A stretch of 64,000 nucleotides of DNA, from the NCBI GenBank assembly GCA_029844215.1, contig CM056724.1:34696446-34760445 (forward strand), written 5' to 3'. This document shows, one piece after another, positions 47,901 to 62,900 of this stretch (the stretch's first letter is position 1; the number at the start of each line of letters is the position of its first letter). The stretch is from Przewalskia tangutica. Its lineage: Eukaryota > Streptophyta > Magnoliopsida > Solanales > Solanaceae. The position numbers and the translations under genes are program-made. The notes beneath the pieces are model-generated. The model did no database searches and was not told the origin of the DNA. It saw only the letters and a list, made by a program, of their open reading frames with translations.

Positions 47901-50900
47901 CTTATATACTGAACATAAAAGACACACTCTACACATGGCAAAAGATACCAGGAGACTGTAGGAAAAATATATTCCATATTCAAACATGGATTTTCGAATT
48001 AGGGGAAAAGTTAGTGGTATCTCCCAGTAATCAAAAAATAACTTTACATCCAATTATAATCTCATGTGAGTCTGTAATAAGTGCAAAAATCTCTTGCCTT
48101 ATAATCTAAACAAATCTCAGGCTTTGCTCTTGGAATTCTGAGAATAAGTAACCAGAATCAAAGCTAGACACTTTTCACATTACTCACATGTTTGCATATA
48201 AGGTTCTATCAGGTCTTTTGGCTTCTTTAGATTGGACAGTAAGAGTTGCACAAGGGAGAACCTTTTTTCAAAGTCAATCTTACATAAGATATGATTGTAA
48301 GTGTACTTTCTCAAAAATGATATGATTGTAAGAGTATTATCAGGCGCCAATAAGAAGTGATAACACATTATATTTCTTGCTCAGCGATCAAAAATATCCA
48401 TTTAATCCTTGTATCAATCTTTAATTATAATGAAAAAGCTTTAGGGAATTCCTTTTGCTTCTTGATTAATGAGCACAGATGCTTGAACATCGCAGCATAC
48501 ATCATGAAAGCAAAGATAAATACCTCAAAGAGAATCACTTTTACAAGTTAAGAATATGAAGCAAATGCTTACCAAGACCAAAATCCCCGATTTTAATGTC
48601 GTTGCGAGCGTCAAAAAATATATTGTTAGGTGTCAAGTCACGATGAATAATGCCTTGTCCATGGATATGTGCCAAGCCTTCTACAATTTGCCGGAACAAA
48701 TGCCATGCAAGTTCCTTGTCTAAATGACTATATGATTCAAACATTTGACGGAGAGTCCTTCAAAAACATAAATGAAGTCAGTTACTTCTGGTTGGGACGA
48801 AGGAATGGGCAGAAGGAGCGAAAGAAATGTGGAGTAATGGTTATTTCCTTTGTTTGGTAAGGAGAAAACAAGGCAGAAAGAGAACTCTGTGGAAATCTAT
48901 GATTCAAACGTCTAATTGGACTCCAAATGAAAATCTAAGCATAGATTTAGACTCGTGGAGTTATGGGTAACCATATTTGAAATTGGTTTCGGGGTTTGAC
49001 CGAATTAACTTAGGGTTGTCTTTGACTTTGACTTTGATCGAGTCTTAAATTATGGAATTGAGTTTAATAGCCTTGTTTAATACCGTTAAGTATTGGTTTT
49101 TCTTAAAGAAAGGTAACAGTGGTATTATAAAATCTCCAGCATAAAGATTGTGCTGGGAACAATATTTACAGTTGCAAAACAAAAGTGATCCTTAGTGGCT
49201 GTTTGGATTGGCTTCTGGGTACCCAGAGGTGCTTCTGGGTACCCAGAGGTGCTTCTGGGTACCCACTTTCGTGAAAATGGCAAAATGACATGTTTGGTTT
49301 GGCTTTTCAGAAGTGATTCTGGTCTCCAGAAGCACTTCTACCATTTATTTCAATTTGAATTTTACCATTTCCTTTATTACCCTCTTTAATTTTCATCAAC
49401 AACTCTATCCACATTCATTACCCTCTTTAAATATCTAGAAATAATTACTAAAAAAAATCAAATATACAACTTTCATTACCCTCTTTAAATATCTAGAAAT
49501 AATTACTAAAAAAAATCAAATATACTACTAAAGTTGACATTTGTTCATGTGTAATTGCAGATTGGAACTTTAAATTCCTCAAACATCCTAACGTCGTCAC
49601 AACAATGACTATACACAACTTTATAAGAAGGAATGCAGAAATGGATATTGATTTTGATCTTTATGAAGATGAAAGCACAATCATTCACAATGATGATTAT
49701 CATATATCATCTAACTTGGATCAATCACACGTTTCAGATTTTTAATGTAGTTTCTTCATCAGAGATGGATCACGTTCGAGACTTAGTCCGCAATCAAATT
49801 ATAGAGTACATGCAAAATTAGTATTGTAATAATATTTAAATACTATTTGCACTTTAAATTAGTATTGTAATAATATTCTACTAATATTTAAGTACTATAT
49901 TGCACTTTAAATTCTATTATCAATTTGTACTTTTATTTACATACTTCCATTTATTAGTAATTTTTATTTATATGTATTGACTAAATGTCTATTTTGGTAA
50001 TTCTACATTCAAAATCAATTTTGATCAAAATTATCCAAACATCATTTATTGATAACAATCACTTTTACATTATTACATCCAAACATTAATCACTTCTGCC
50101 AGAATCACTTATGACAAAATCACTTATGACAAAATCACTTCTGCCAGAAGCACTTCTGCCCACCGCCAATCCAAACAGGCCCTTAATCTTCTTAAGGATT
50201 CAATAATGTCTTATAAAGATTCTGCTTCTTCCTTGATTTCTTATTTAAACCAAAAATAAAATAAAAGAAGACAACTCATCTTGATTTTCTGGGGTTGGGC
50301 TACTACTTTCTTCAAAACATATTGACTTCCTTTCCTTCCAAATTGTCCACCATATACATGCAGGTACAGTTCTCCGCCATATTTTCTGCTTCACAGTTCC
50401 TCCCATGTTCCAACCAGCCAGCAATTCTCCAGTAGTCTTTGGCGTAACCCATATCCCTTTCATACCTAAGAACAATTTCCATAGATGATCCGCGACTTTG
50501 AGTGTAAAAATAAATGGTTGGTGTTCTCTGCATCCTTTCCACAAAGGTAACATTTTGAGCACAGTGCAAACCCCTTCCCTAACGTTATCTTGGGTTAACA
50601 TGCCTCTTTAACGACCAGCGACAAGAAACAAGCCAGCTTCAATGGTATTTTGACCTTCCAAATACTCTTCCAAGGCCAGATGATTTGTTGTCCCAGTATC
50701 ACTTAGAGCTACATAAGCAGACTTCACAGTATAGATGCCTCTGCTCTGGTGCTTCAAAGTTACTATGTCTTCCTTTGCTTCTGTTCCTTGAAATTGTTCT
50801 AGCATCTGAAATAACTCGACAATCATGTGTAAGTGGGTATCTCCCATTATTTAGTAATCTTCTGAATTGTAGATTCCAGCCCTGCTGTTCCCAAGACTCC

Positions 50901-53900
50901 TGAATAGTTGCACTAGGTGTTTGGGTAAGATTAAAGAGATCTGGAAAGAGTTCCTTTAGTGGCTGAGAACCAACCCAAATATGCTTCCAGAAAGACACTT
51001 TCAGCCCATTACGAACCTTGTAGCTGACGTTATTTGCAAACAGGGGCCATAATCCCCTGATTGACTTCAAAATACTAACTCCAAAAGGTCTGATAACCTT
51101 TTTAGAGAACCACTGACCCTCCTGATCACATTTGACAGTAACAACCTTTCTCCACAAAGCTTAATCCTCATAAGTGAATCTCCATAACCACTTCATGAGT
51201 AAACTTCTATTGTGCGTCTCAAGTTTCTTATGCCTATCTATTCTCTTGTCCACTTTGAAAGGTAAAGGGAAAAGAAACATCATGTATGCAGGTAAAAAAA
51301 TGTACAGAGTTTACTAGTATCAGTCTCACACACACACCGAAAGATAAGTACTGGCTTTTCCACCTAGCCTATATTTTCTCACATCACTCCAGAACTCCAT
51401 TCCAAATAGAGTACAACCCTTTATTGTTAGTCTCACCTGCCCAGATTCTTTTGCATGTGATAGAGGTAGGGAAAGATCTTGATAGATTTGTTCAAAGATT
51501 TATAGGTTGCTTTTTTAATCACATTTATGGTAAAACTATCAGAGGAAGTTATGAACTCAAAAGGCTGAATCTGTGCTCGGGAAATATCTTAGGAAGCAAG
51601 AGTCAATCCTCAAGGGGAACAACTAATAAAAAGGAAGTTTGACGTGAGCTGTGGCCTGATCCGTAATAGGGAACAGAAAAAGCACATCTCCTTCTGTAAC
51701 ATAGAAGGGCTATTGTTTGATGGTATGTGGATTCATTTGGTTATCACTGTCTTTCAAAGAGACTTTCATCATGAATGGTGCTCGGCTAACACAAAAAAAG
51801 TGGGAGGCTGGAGGTGAGGGAATAGGAAAACTGTTTTAGGTGAACACTGCATCCCGCCTAATTACATCCTAAATTCTTCTCATTTACTGGATTGCTGGTT
51901 ATAGGGAAAATTTTCATTTTTTTCTGTATTTCTAGATGCATAGAGAACGTATAGGTTTAGGGGCTTTCTTTTCTTCTTCTTTTTTCTTGGGGGGGGGGGG
52001 GGGGAGGTGTTTAGACAACCCTGTGCACAGGGTTAGTAACCTTGTACAGCAGGGGAGTATGGGAGCAGAATTTGCAGCATCTATTAATTCTCTGCCTTCA
52101 ACGTTTAACTTGTTTTTTTCTTTCCCAAATTTGTTTGTAGCATTTGTCCATTCTATGGCATTAAGCTGTAACTTATTTCTATTTTCCCCGGTTTGTTGTG
52201 ATACTACGAGCATGACACTTGTGAGGCCAACTTTATCTTGTTTGGCAAAAATAGATCTCCAGAGGTTGCACGTACTATAGGCAAGAAAAGGCAGAGCTTA
52301 ACTAAAATGAGGAAGTGACTTGCTCTATTCAAGAATCATTAAGAACCCCAGAGCAGGGATAAGAAAAGGCAGGAGACATACTTAAATCCTGCAAATGGAG
52401 AACAAGCAACACCATCTAATTTAAATAAAACGCGAGACAGAGGAGGGCAATGAGTACTGGAAGATTAGATGAAAGTTCAAAAGAAAAACAAACGAGTTAT
52501 AGGATTAAGCAAGATTACAAAGTACAAACAGAACGCGCCGACTTTCCCCAGTTTATTCTCCCTTTAATTCTGGGTAGGCTCTCATCCCTTTAACTTTTTT
52601 GGGTGGTTTTTTAGATAATTAGTCCTTCCCTATGATAAGAAAGAAAGTGGGGAGGAAGAAAATCGAACAGATAAGAAAGAAAGAGAACCTTGGGCAATAT
52701 TCCATTTGGATATATAGGTAAGTCGACTCAAGCTTATTCTCCTGTCCAAGGTGGTCCGACATACTCCCATCCACATAGGTGAAACTAGAGCTCACAACTG
52801 TTCTGGAACCGCAGCTGGAATCATCGCACGAGACAATGATGCCTGTTTCAAACCATGCCTGAAATATTTGAGTACTATATCATTTAAACATCAAAAAAAC
52901 AGGGGGGAACCGTTGAACTCCAAAAATGAATTTGAAATGCTGGCACAAGATGAACTCTTTACATCACATACCTGGTAATAACGTACAACGTGCTGATGCT
53001 GCAACCGGGAAAGTGTGGCAACTTCCCTGAATAAATGGAAGATGAAGTTTCTTGAAATAACAAATGTCAAGTCTTTAGAAAAAAAATTGATTTATGTATT
53101 CAGTAAAGGAACTCCGCAACAAGCAGTTTCTACTGACATATAGAGCATGTGATGGACAATGATGAGGCCAACACGAAACATCAATATAGGATTATGTGAA
53201 CATGCAGAGGGAAGATGATATAAAATAAGACCAAGGCAAAGAGGAAAGAAAGAAAAAATTGGCCTAATACATTAACGCAGCAAATTTCATTACACTCGAA
53301 CTACGGCGTTTTCCAGCACATGAACACATGATAAATTGTTCCTATTAAACACTTTCGGTTCAAATTTCGGGAAAACTTTTACGCCACCCATTACGTAGAT
53401 GAGTTAAGCACTTAAAATATGGCACCTCCTTTAATTATAAACATAGGTATTTTCTAATTGAGGCTGATGTGTATACTTAAAGGAGATTACATATTTTATC
53501 TGGTTAACTTAACTAACTAATAGACACTTGAGAACACGCACAAAACAATTCCAAAAATTTGAATCGGAAGTGCCTGATAGGAACACTTTATGATGTGTTC
53601 AGGTTCGAACACGTCGTACTTCGAGTGTCTAAATGAAATTTGTTGGCAAGTCTAAGGGTTTGTCAATGTTTAAGACGAAAAATTGGTTTGAATACTGAAC
53701 TAAAGTTGCCACACTAGAGCTTCTGGTGTTCCTCTGGGGCAACCTATAAATGGTGTTGATGACAATTTTGATGTGGGGATGTTGCCAGAGGAAGTTGCTG
53801 AGGCTAGGTTTGATGATGAAGGTGCTAGGAGACCTCACAGAGTCAACAACTTTAATGATGTAGAAACTTCGGAGTGTTGAAGATAAGATCACACAGTTTA

Positions 53901-56900
53901 ATAACCTCTCTCAAAGAGGCTATGGACGAGTTCAGGAGGGGTAGAGGTAGGCCGAAAAAGTATTGGGGAGGTGATTAGACGGGATATGGCGCAGGTGCAA
54001 CTTACTAAGGACATGACCTTAGATAGGGGGATGTGGAGGACACGGATTAAGGTAGAAGAGTAGTAGGTACTCAAGCATAGTCCTACTTATGCTTACAAAT
54101 TGATAGTTGTAGTGCTATTACTGTAGGCCCTAGCCTATCACACTTATCGACACCTTATTGCTTTATAATCCATTGTAGTTTGATTTATGATGATATGTGT
54201 TCTTTAGTGTATTTTGTTTAGCTTATTTAGTTGTGTTAGCTACTGCTCCCTTTTGTTCGAATGCACTTTATACTGCTTTAATTCCTTATCTGAATCTAAC
54301 CGTTTCTCTTGTTTTACTCGTGCTTTGTTTTGATTGTCTTGCATGTGATTATGTTTTGTCTTGAGCCGAGGGTCTCCCGGAAACAGCAGCTCTACCTACC
54401 AAGGTGGAGGTAAGGTCTGTGTACACTCTACCCCCAAACCTCACGGTGTGGAATTTCACTGGGTATGTTGTTGTTGTTGTTAAAGAGGGTCACGGAATAC
54501 TGCAGGTGCTAAGACTATTTGGCCCTCACCTAGGGTCACAAGGAGCGACAGAAACAAATCAAGGGACCCCACCTCTGATGTTTCCCGTGATTAGTACACT
54601 ATATTGGAGCATTAGAGGCATGAAAGCCCAAAAAGCCTTTAAGAGGCTTAAATCCATCAAAGTACGAAACAAACTAACATTCATTGCGTTACAAGAACCA
54701 ATGACAAAGTCTGCTAAGATAACAAGGTATCAACTGCAACTTGGGATGCAACACTGTTTTTGTAATTGTAACAATAAAATATGGCTATTTTGGTCTGATG
54801 ATCATGTAGTGGATATTTTGGAGAATTTGATCAGCAAGTCACTTTAAAAATGAGCCATGTCTTGAGCACTGTTCCTTTACAGTTGACTGTGGTTTATGCT
54901 AAATGTAAGTCTCATCTTTAGACTGGCCCTTTCAGATGAGCTGAGGTCAATAGCTGCTAGAATCAGGGACCTTGGGGAGTACTTGGTGATTTTAAGGTCA
55001 TCACTGCTGTGGAGGAGAAACAGGGTGGCAGATCATTTAGATTAGACAAAAGCATTGATTTCCTGAGTTGTATTGATGACTCTGGTTGCAATATGCTGAA
55101 ACTTTGATAATGTGTTCACATGGAGTAATAAACCTTGACTTTTGGGCTTTTGTGCTGAACATGAAAGTTTTCGAGATTTTTACATGGTGTGTCTTGTTTA
55201 AAGATTCATTAATATAAATGTAAAGAATGGATCTTGGGTCTAACTCACACCCAAAAGCTAGCTCATAGGGAGGAGGATTGCCCAAGCCATATAAGGAGTC
55301 CAAGTAACCATCCCACAAACGATGTGGGACTCCAACCCCCGCACGTCCAAGACTAGACATCTGTAGCGGACAATATAAGACGGGGGACCCAACATTGGAA
55401 ACAATGAATCGGGATGGGCCTGGATCTGATACCATGTAATGAATGGATCTTGGGCCTAACTCACACCACAAAAGCTAGCTCATAGGGAGGAGAATTACCC
55501 AAGACATATAAGGAGTCAAGGACCTATCCCACAAACGATGTGGGACTCCAACAATAAAAACATAACTTTTTATTTTTTTTCTCAAATATAACAATTTAGA
55601 AAACATTTATAGCATACTAACTTAGAATTAAAATTCCAATAATTTAGGGATTAATTCCCCCTTCTCTCCTCATATACTAAGTTTAATCACTTTCCTTAAA
55701 TCTACCAGCGCAATCCCCGCCCCCCGCCCCACCCCCTCTTAGGCCCTCCTTTCTTCTTCACTTTCTCCACCCAAAGCTCCAATCTCAAAAATCGCCTACC
55801 AATAGAACTACCAGTGACATCACCGTCAACTTCCAACCAAAGAATATTGAACTCCATCAAATAAACAAAGACTAGCCACCATTTTCTTTTTAGTTTTCTG
55901 TCAAATAAACAAGTTATTGATCTCCTTTTTATCAATGCACTAGAATGTAAAGGACATAAATTATCGCATGAACAACACATTTCATCTTAAACGAAGACCA
56001 CTAAATCAAAAAGTCCACTTTGAAAAATATGCCAAACATATTTTCTTCTCATTCCTCTAATTTTTGTTCTTCGAGAAGATATATAACATATATATCTTGT
56101 TTATTACTAGTACATATTTAGTATAATATACATATATTTACAAAATACGTCATATCTAAAGAATATACGTGTATTTTTGTACTTATACTTTGTATATATG
56201 TAAATATACTAATTATGTATTGAATAAATATATTATATATTCAATCACGTATTCAACAAATATATGTCTTGAATATATTGGTTTTGTACATATGTTTATA
56301 TAGTAATATACAAGCACTATACTATTTATATTTCTATGCAATTATATTATTTTTATTATACTATTAATATATTGTGTATATAATAGTAACATATTCATAA
56401 TTACCATTACTATATATCGCATATTCGACAAATATACCGCAAAATGTATTAAATTTAAAAGGCAAACTATACAGAGAGGTGGCATATCCTAAAATAATAA
56501 TTGTCATAAACCAAGCATATATTGTTCTTGGAATTGCTGGATTTTTAACTTAACTTTGGAAAAACAAGAGAAAGACGATTACACTTACAAATTGGAGATG
56601 CTTGAAATCCATGGAAATTATTGTCATTTATATGCTGCCATTTATTTTTGCTTATTTTTAGGTATACTTCAAAAAATAAGCAAAACTTAATGGAAATGAT
56701 GGGGATGATTAATCAGTGTTTCTATTTTAATGGATTGAGATTCTCAAGGATAGGTTTTTTGTTAAAGAATCTGCTACGCCTGTTATCTTAATTTTACTGC
56801 TAAAATAATATTTTCTTAAATCTTGTTTAGTTATGTAAATTGCCCAAAGTTTTCTACCTATGGTTGAAGAAGTCTGGCATGAACTTGTGGCTGGCAATCC

Positions 56901-59900
56901 AATGTGGATATTACAACAGAACCTGAAAAGGACTATCAAAAGATTGAATGTTTGATCAAGACAGACATTTAGGGATATATATGAGGAGCCTAAGAGGCTG
57001 GAGAAACAGATTGCTGATTTGGAAATGGCTCTGGTCTCCAATAATTCTCCTGATCAAACCTGCCCCGAATGAATCGAAGGCCAAATATGTTCACTTCCTG
57101 AAGTTACAGGGCTACAGTCCTCAGACAGAAGGCCAAGGAAAATGGCTGAAGGATGGTGAAAAAAAGAAGGAAAGAGATCGGGTGTGGGTTTTGTTACTAA
57201 ATTAGGGTTTAGATCTTGCGGGTAGGTTGGATCTTTAGAGAGATATGGGTGGGTCATTTAATTTGATATGTGGTTAACGAAGGGCATTTTTAACCAAATC
57301 CAATATATCAGGGGCAGTTTTGGCCTTTTTCCGTTTTATTTACAATCGTCCATTAGTTTTTAGGGCAATTTTTGGGCCAAAAGAAACGCTGCGGCTTTTT
57401 GGCTCAATAGGTAGACATTTTAATACCAAATCCAATAAATCCGGGGTAATTTTGGCCCTTTTCCGTTATTTAAAAAGCGAGTGTAAAGTTAATTAATTTC
57501 TACTAGAAAAAATTGAGTATCTATTAAAACAGTTTTTGTTCCTAACATAAATATAATAAAGATTTATTCAGAATTACTGATCAAATCAGGTAAAAAGGAA
57601 CTCAAAGAAACAAGCTGTAAGAATAACAATTGCATCTGTACAAAGGAATAAGCATGTAAACGAGTAATGACAATAACAAAGATGAAGCACAGCACCAAGG
57701 TTCAACATTTAATGCTATTTAGTTTTCTACACAAAAAGTCAGACTAATTTCTGCAGAATCAACATTAAATACAAACCTCAATATACGGTCATTTAAAGGC
57801 AGAATCTTTTCCTTTAATCGAATCTTCTTCATGGCATATTGCCTCCCATCAAGCTTATTCTTGCACAGCACAACGTGACCGAACCCACCCTGGCCTAGAA
57901 TGTAAACAATGAGGAAAATATAATTATACCAGCAATACGCACGTGAAAGGATTGAACAGTTATTACACATTTCAAACCAGCAGCCTCAGAAGTTTGAGTG
58001 TGCAGCAATCCGGTGAATAATAAGTATTGTTAACTGAATATCCCAAACTCGTCTCATTGCAGGCCACTATCTTTTGGTCCAGGTCTAAGCCTATCCCATT
58101 TGATATGATAAATGAATATGAAATACCAAAAGGAACCTCATTTCCAAGTTTATTAAAAAGAATATTGTTGCAGAGATAAATCATTCTTGGTGAAGCTTAA
58201 CCAATCCTCTATACAAGGACGAATGTGCTTCTAAATCCAGGAAACGCGGCTACCAACATTCTGTTTTGAAATTACAAAAGAAACTGTACAACCCAGTCAT
58301 ATATCCACCATTACATTGTTTACCATCGATAAGAATGCGGCTATGCTACCTTCTCTCAGTGTTACAATTTCTAAATTCCGAAACTTAATCTTATAAGCAC
58401 TGTTTAATATACAAAAAGTATATATGCATTTCATAATTCCATTTTTGCTTTGAAGGTTTTGGAAAAGACAGGCTCACATACAGAAACAAGAAGAAATGTT
58501 GACTCCAGAGAGAAAATTATAACGATAAACCCAGATGAGGTCTCCTCACAACCCTTCAGATAAGGGTTGAGAAAAGATCACAAAAATAAATAAACAATTT
58601 CACAAAAGAACCAAAATTGAGAAGCCCACCATTACACTCACACAGTCTGGGACATATTTTCTTGAGTGATCCAAGGTATACAAGCTAAAATATCCAATTG
58701 ACAGTGTCGGGTCCCGAGATAAAGTTGCGGAAATTAGGATGTTGAGATGGATGTGTGGGCTACTAGGAGAGATATGGTCAGAAATGAAGAAATTCGGGAT
58801 AAGGCGGGAGTGGCCTCTGTGGCAGACAAAATCCGAGAGGCGAGGCTGGGATGGTTCAGATATGTCCAAAGGAGGCACAGACGCTCTGGTTAGGAGGTGT
58901 GAGAGGTTCACGATGGAGGGTTGGAGGAGAGGTAGAGGTAGGCCGAAGAAGTATTAGGGAGCGGTGATCGGACATGATATGGCGAGTCTTCAGCTTACCG
59001 AGGACATGACCTTAGATAGAAGGGTGTGGAGGACGAGGATTAGGGTAAAAGGATATTAGGATTAGTATTATTATCCTTTCCTGTAGGATCAATATTATTT
59101 TCGTCATTTTTTTTAGTATTCTCATATTTCTTATTCTTAGTTTTCTATTACTACTTGTTTCTTTCACTTCATTATCTTATTTTCTTGTTGCTACTACTTC
59201 TTATTATTGTTGTTGCCTTTTCATTTCTACATGAGCACGGGGTCTATCGGAAACAACATCTCTACCCGTCACAAGGTTTAGGGGTAAGGTCTGTGATCAC
59301 TCTACCCTCCCCAGACCCCACCTAGTGGGATTATACTGGGTATGTTATTGTTGTTGTTGCTGCTGTGTCGGGGCCAATTTTGATCATTAAACTAGAGAGT
59401 TCTAACACTTCTCAGACCCAATATTATTCTTCCAGGATGAGCAAAGGTCAACGTAAGCCCAAAGGCGAAGCACAACTTATCATCATATCATCATCATACC
59501 ATACCATACTACACTAAAAGTGGGAACACACTAAGTCAAAAGTTAAATTACAAAAAGTGGGAACACCCTAAGCACAACTTTTCCTTATTTATTTACAGTT
59601 TATCTTATTTTAAAATTCTAAGGAGGAAGATGAAAAGACTTCCGTTTACAAAACTTTTTATGTTTCAAGAATTAATGATTTTTAAAACATTTTTAATAAA
59701 GGAACATGATTGTCGCACCCAAGAGTATGGCCTAGTGGTCAATGAAGTGGGTTGAGCATCATGAGGTCTTAGGTTCAATTCCCCACAGAGACAAAACACT
59801 GGGTGATTTTTTCCCATGTGTTTTAGCCTTGGTGGACTGAGTAACTTGGCACCTGTTGTTGGTGGGAGGTGGCAGGTATCCCGTGAAATTAATCGAGGTG

Positions 59901-62900
59901 CGCGCAAGCTGGCCCGAACACCGAGCTTATAAAATAAAAGGACCATGGTAGTCTTGCAATGTATAAGGTTATTAATTGAGAATGTATTTGTCAGCTCTTT
60001 TGGATTCACAGATAGATATTATGAAATAGTAATTGGCAGTTATAGTTCCTTCTTCCAACACAAGATAGTACTAATAAATATATAGGGGGAGACAAAGGGG
60101 TGAAGGTGGGGAAGAAATGAAGAGAAATTCAAGCGTTATTTGGATCAACTTCTATATTACAGGATGGATCAATCATTAGATACTATTTCGTGAAAACATT
60201 CTTCATTTCTTTTTAAATTTCTTTAACTAAATGGTCTTTCATTTGTATGGTCATATGGATGGTTTTTGATGTGTTCTTTCAGTGTTGTTCATTCATAAAA
60301 TATTGTTCATTCATAACTGTAATGTTTCTCATTTTAAAGATATTGTTGAATGTTCTTACAACTGTGCAAGCTTGGGACATTGATACAAGTTTCACAAAGA
60401 AGTGTAAAGGTCATAGAAGAACTGAAGAAGTAAAATATTGTTACGAGCAATGTGAATACAAGTCAACACATTGTATCTATTCTGTCTGGGCTTTTCAAAT
60501 AAATACAAAATCATATAACTAATTACAATATGGCATATCCAAAGACTTCTGTGGGGCAGGATTTCTTCCTTTCTCGACTTATCTAGGACTAGTACTCATC
60601 AGTTTCAGGTATTTACGTTTTTATTTTATTTTATAACAAATATCTACGTAACTTTTAAAATTTTATAATGAGTTATATAACGTCCATGTGCAACACAACG
60701 TGCCAAGAGACTAGTTAAATAATAAAAGTGCTGGTGAATTGTTAGCTAGGATAGATCAACAAACAAGTCAAACTGGTTTTACAATCTAACATCTAGAACA
60801 TCTCTTATTATACTTGTAGGTTAGCATAACTATTAACTGCCTATTTGGCATAACATGTGTTTCTTGTCTTCATAACTTCTGTTACTTAGCTTCTATTCTT
60901 ATTCTCAAAAAAGTGTTTTTTCCTCTACTGCACCAAGTTGAGAGTGGTTACGTTTCCCACACACTTGGTTAGTATTCAGATTGAAATAACTACTCTAATA
61001 TGTCATTCTAGCAATAGGCTTCTTCCATATAAAATGCAACACAATACGTACTAGCATGTTTATCAGGCATTTTTGTTTAGGACATCAATTGTAGAATGAG
61101 ACTGCAACTGTGCAGAAAATCGAATACATTTTTCTCTTCTTCAATTTTGGTTTTTGAATGCTACATGAAAAAGATACAGAAGGGAATAAATTGCATATTG
61201 TGACAGCAATTAATAATTATATTCTCTTCAAAGTGATAGATGCATTGCTAAAGAAGAAAAATAAGGGAAAAGCACCTAAGCGGGATTCTGAAGAAAAACT
61301 TTTCTCACCTAGGGGTTGAAGCTCCTCAAAGTCATTTAAATATCGAGAGTTTTGAGGAGGTGAAGAATTCTGCCCTTCGAATTCAGATGAAGCTTTCCAA
61401 AATTGTGAGAGCTTTGATGACACCTATTAAATCCATTCATTGGAAATTAATACTGTCAATCACGTATGCATACAACTGAAGCAGAAGAAAGCCAGTCAAG
61501 AAAAGAACAATAAACCCTTACCTTATATGCTTGAAAAACACGATCAAAAGTCCCATCAAAGATTGAAGGTTTGGTTGCCAGATCTTGTACACGTTTGGAG
61601 ACAATCTTAAAGATAAAGACATTTTCAGAGGCGTTATTTTTTTTATCAGATTTAATTGAAGTAGTAATGACCTAGTGATACGAAATTAAAAGAGGAACAA
61701 CAAGTAAGCATAAAATCCTAACAAAGAACTAGATTAAGATGAGCATACCCCAAGGTCAAAGAGCTCTGATGTTATTTCTGGCAAAGCATCAGATAGCGGT
61801 CCTTTAGGACCGCAGGCAAGCCGAAGCAAGTGTGCCTACAGAAGCAAAGTTTAGAGCATCTTTATAGTTTATTTGGAAGGACTTCATAAAAGTGGAAGAC
61901 AATTCAGGAAGAGAAGTTTAAACTAGCTCTTTTCGTATTCAGCCAACCCAAGACTCGAGAGCCAAATGTACTACCTCTATTCCATTCTGTCCTGTTATCA
62001 TTTGTAAACCAAAACCAGAAAATAACTAAAGATGCTTTAGGTTTATCTCCAGATTTCAAAAAATTCTCACCTGTACTTCCAAAAGAATGCTAGTAACTAT
62101 TTAGAGGGAAGTACCAGAATGAGGTCTTTTTCTAGGGTGTGGGGCTGGCCATAAACCAGAGATCCAGAAGACACCAGTTCTGAAGGTTCAGGTTCAATTT
62201 CCCACTGAGCATCACCAGAGTCTGATAGATTCTGTTCCAGAAAAATATTCTGTAAGAGAGTCAGATGTTAGAGGGAAAATCCTTCAAGATGGACAAAAAC
62301 TCCCTAACGTCGGCAATAGATCTAATCTATTGAGCTAGGTCATGAAAACAAAATAGCTAGAAATGGATAATAATATATTGACATCAAAAGGTTGAAAAGG
62401 CCAATATGTCGGTGGTTTGAGCTGATTTCATTCAATCTTCAAAGAAACTATTTTGCCACTAATATGGATAGATTTTCCATTTCAAAATGAAACTTTTTTA
62501 AAAAAATTACCTTGCCCATGACATGGTCTTCGACTGATTCATCCGTATAACTTCTACTCAAATCACTACAACTTTTACTTTCGCCTTCACTCTCTTCTTT
62601 AAGAGCATTTAATTTCATTTCGGCTTTACGCAAAGATTCTTGCTTAGCTGATTGATTCAATGCTGGCTTCACAATTTGGTCAATTTTCTTCTGCTGATTG
62701 TCATATTCATGTTTGAGACCTGCTGATACATGGGACTCCACCAAAGAGTCTATCCGACCATTATCATTTATTCCCAGGGTCCAATGCCACGACTCACCTG
62801 AGCCACTAAAAAGATCGACAAATCCATATACAAATGGTCCACCAAAAGAACAGGTATCACCGGATGAAACTGCTGCATCCTTACACGTCAATTGGCTGCT

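Larger units (their letters stand above)
47202..61835 (-). other. GCN2: GCN2 kinase-domain exons
   Basis: Exons 61749-61835 and 61522-61605 lead into the kinase. The glycine loop LGQGGFGHVV spans the 61309/57894 junction, and the lysine motif YAMKKIR lies in 57777-57894. EVATLSRLQHQHVVRYYQ is in 52972-53026. The GCN2-type insert and hinge YLYIQMEYCPR are in 52689-52858. HIHGQGIIHRDLTPNN and IGDFGL are in 48573-48757. The activation loop GTYFYTAPEIE is in 47544-47689. The C-lobe (YSLGVVFLELWHPFDTAMER, SDRPSA) is in 47202-47451. All catalytic residues are present. Confidence 0.93.

Noticed and set aside
59715..59785. tRNA gene
   Set aside because: Box A and box B are present, but the sequence continues into an Au-like SINE body and tail and does not fold as a tRNA by eye.
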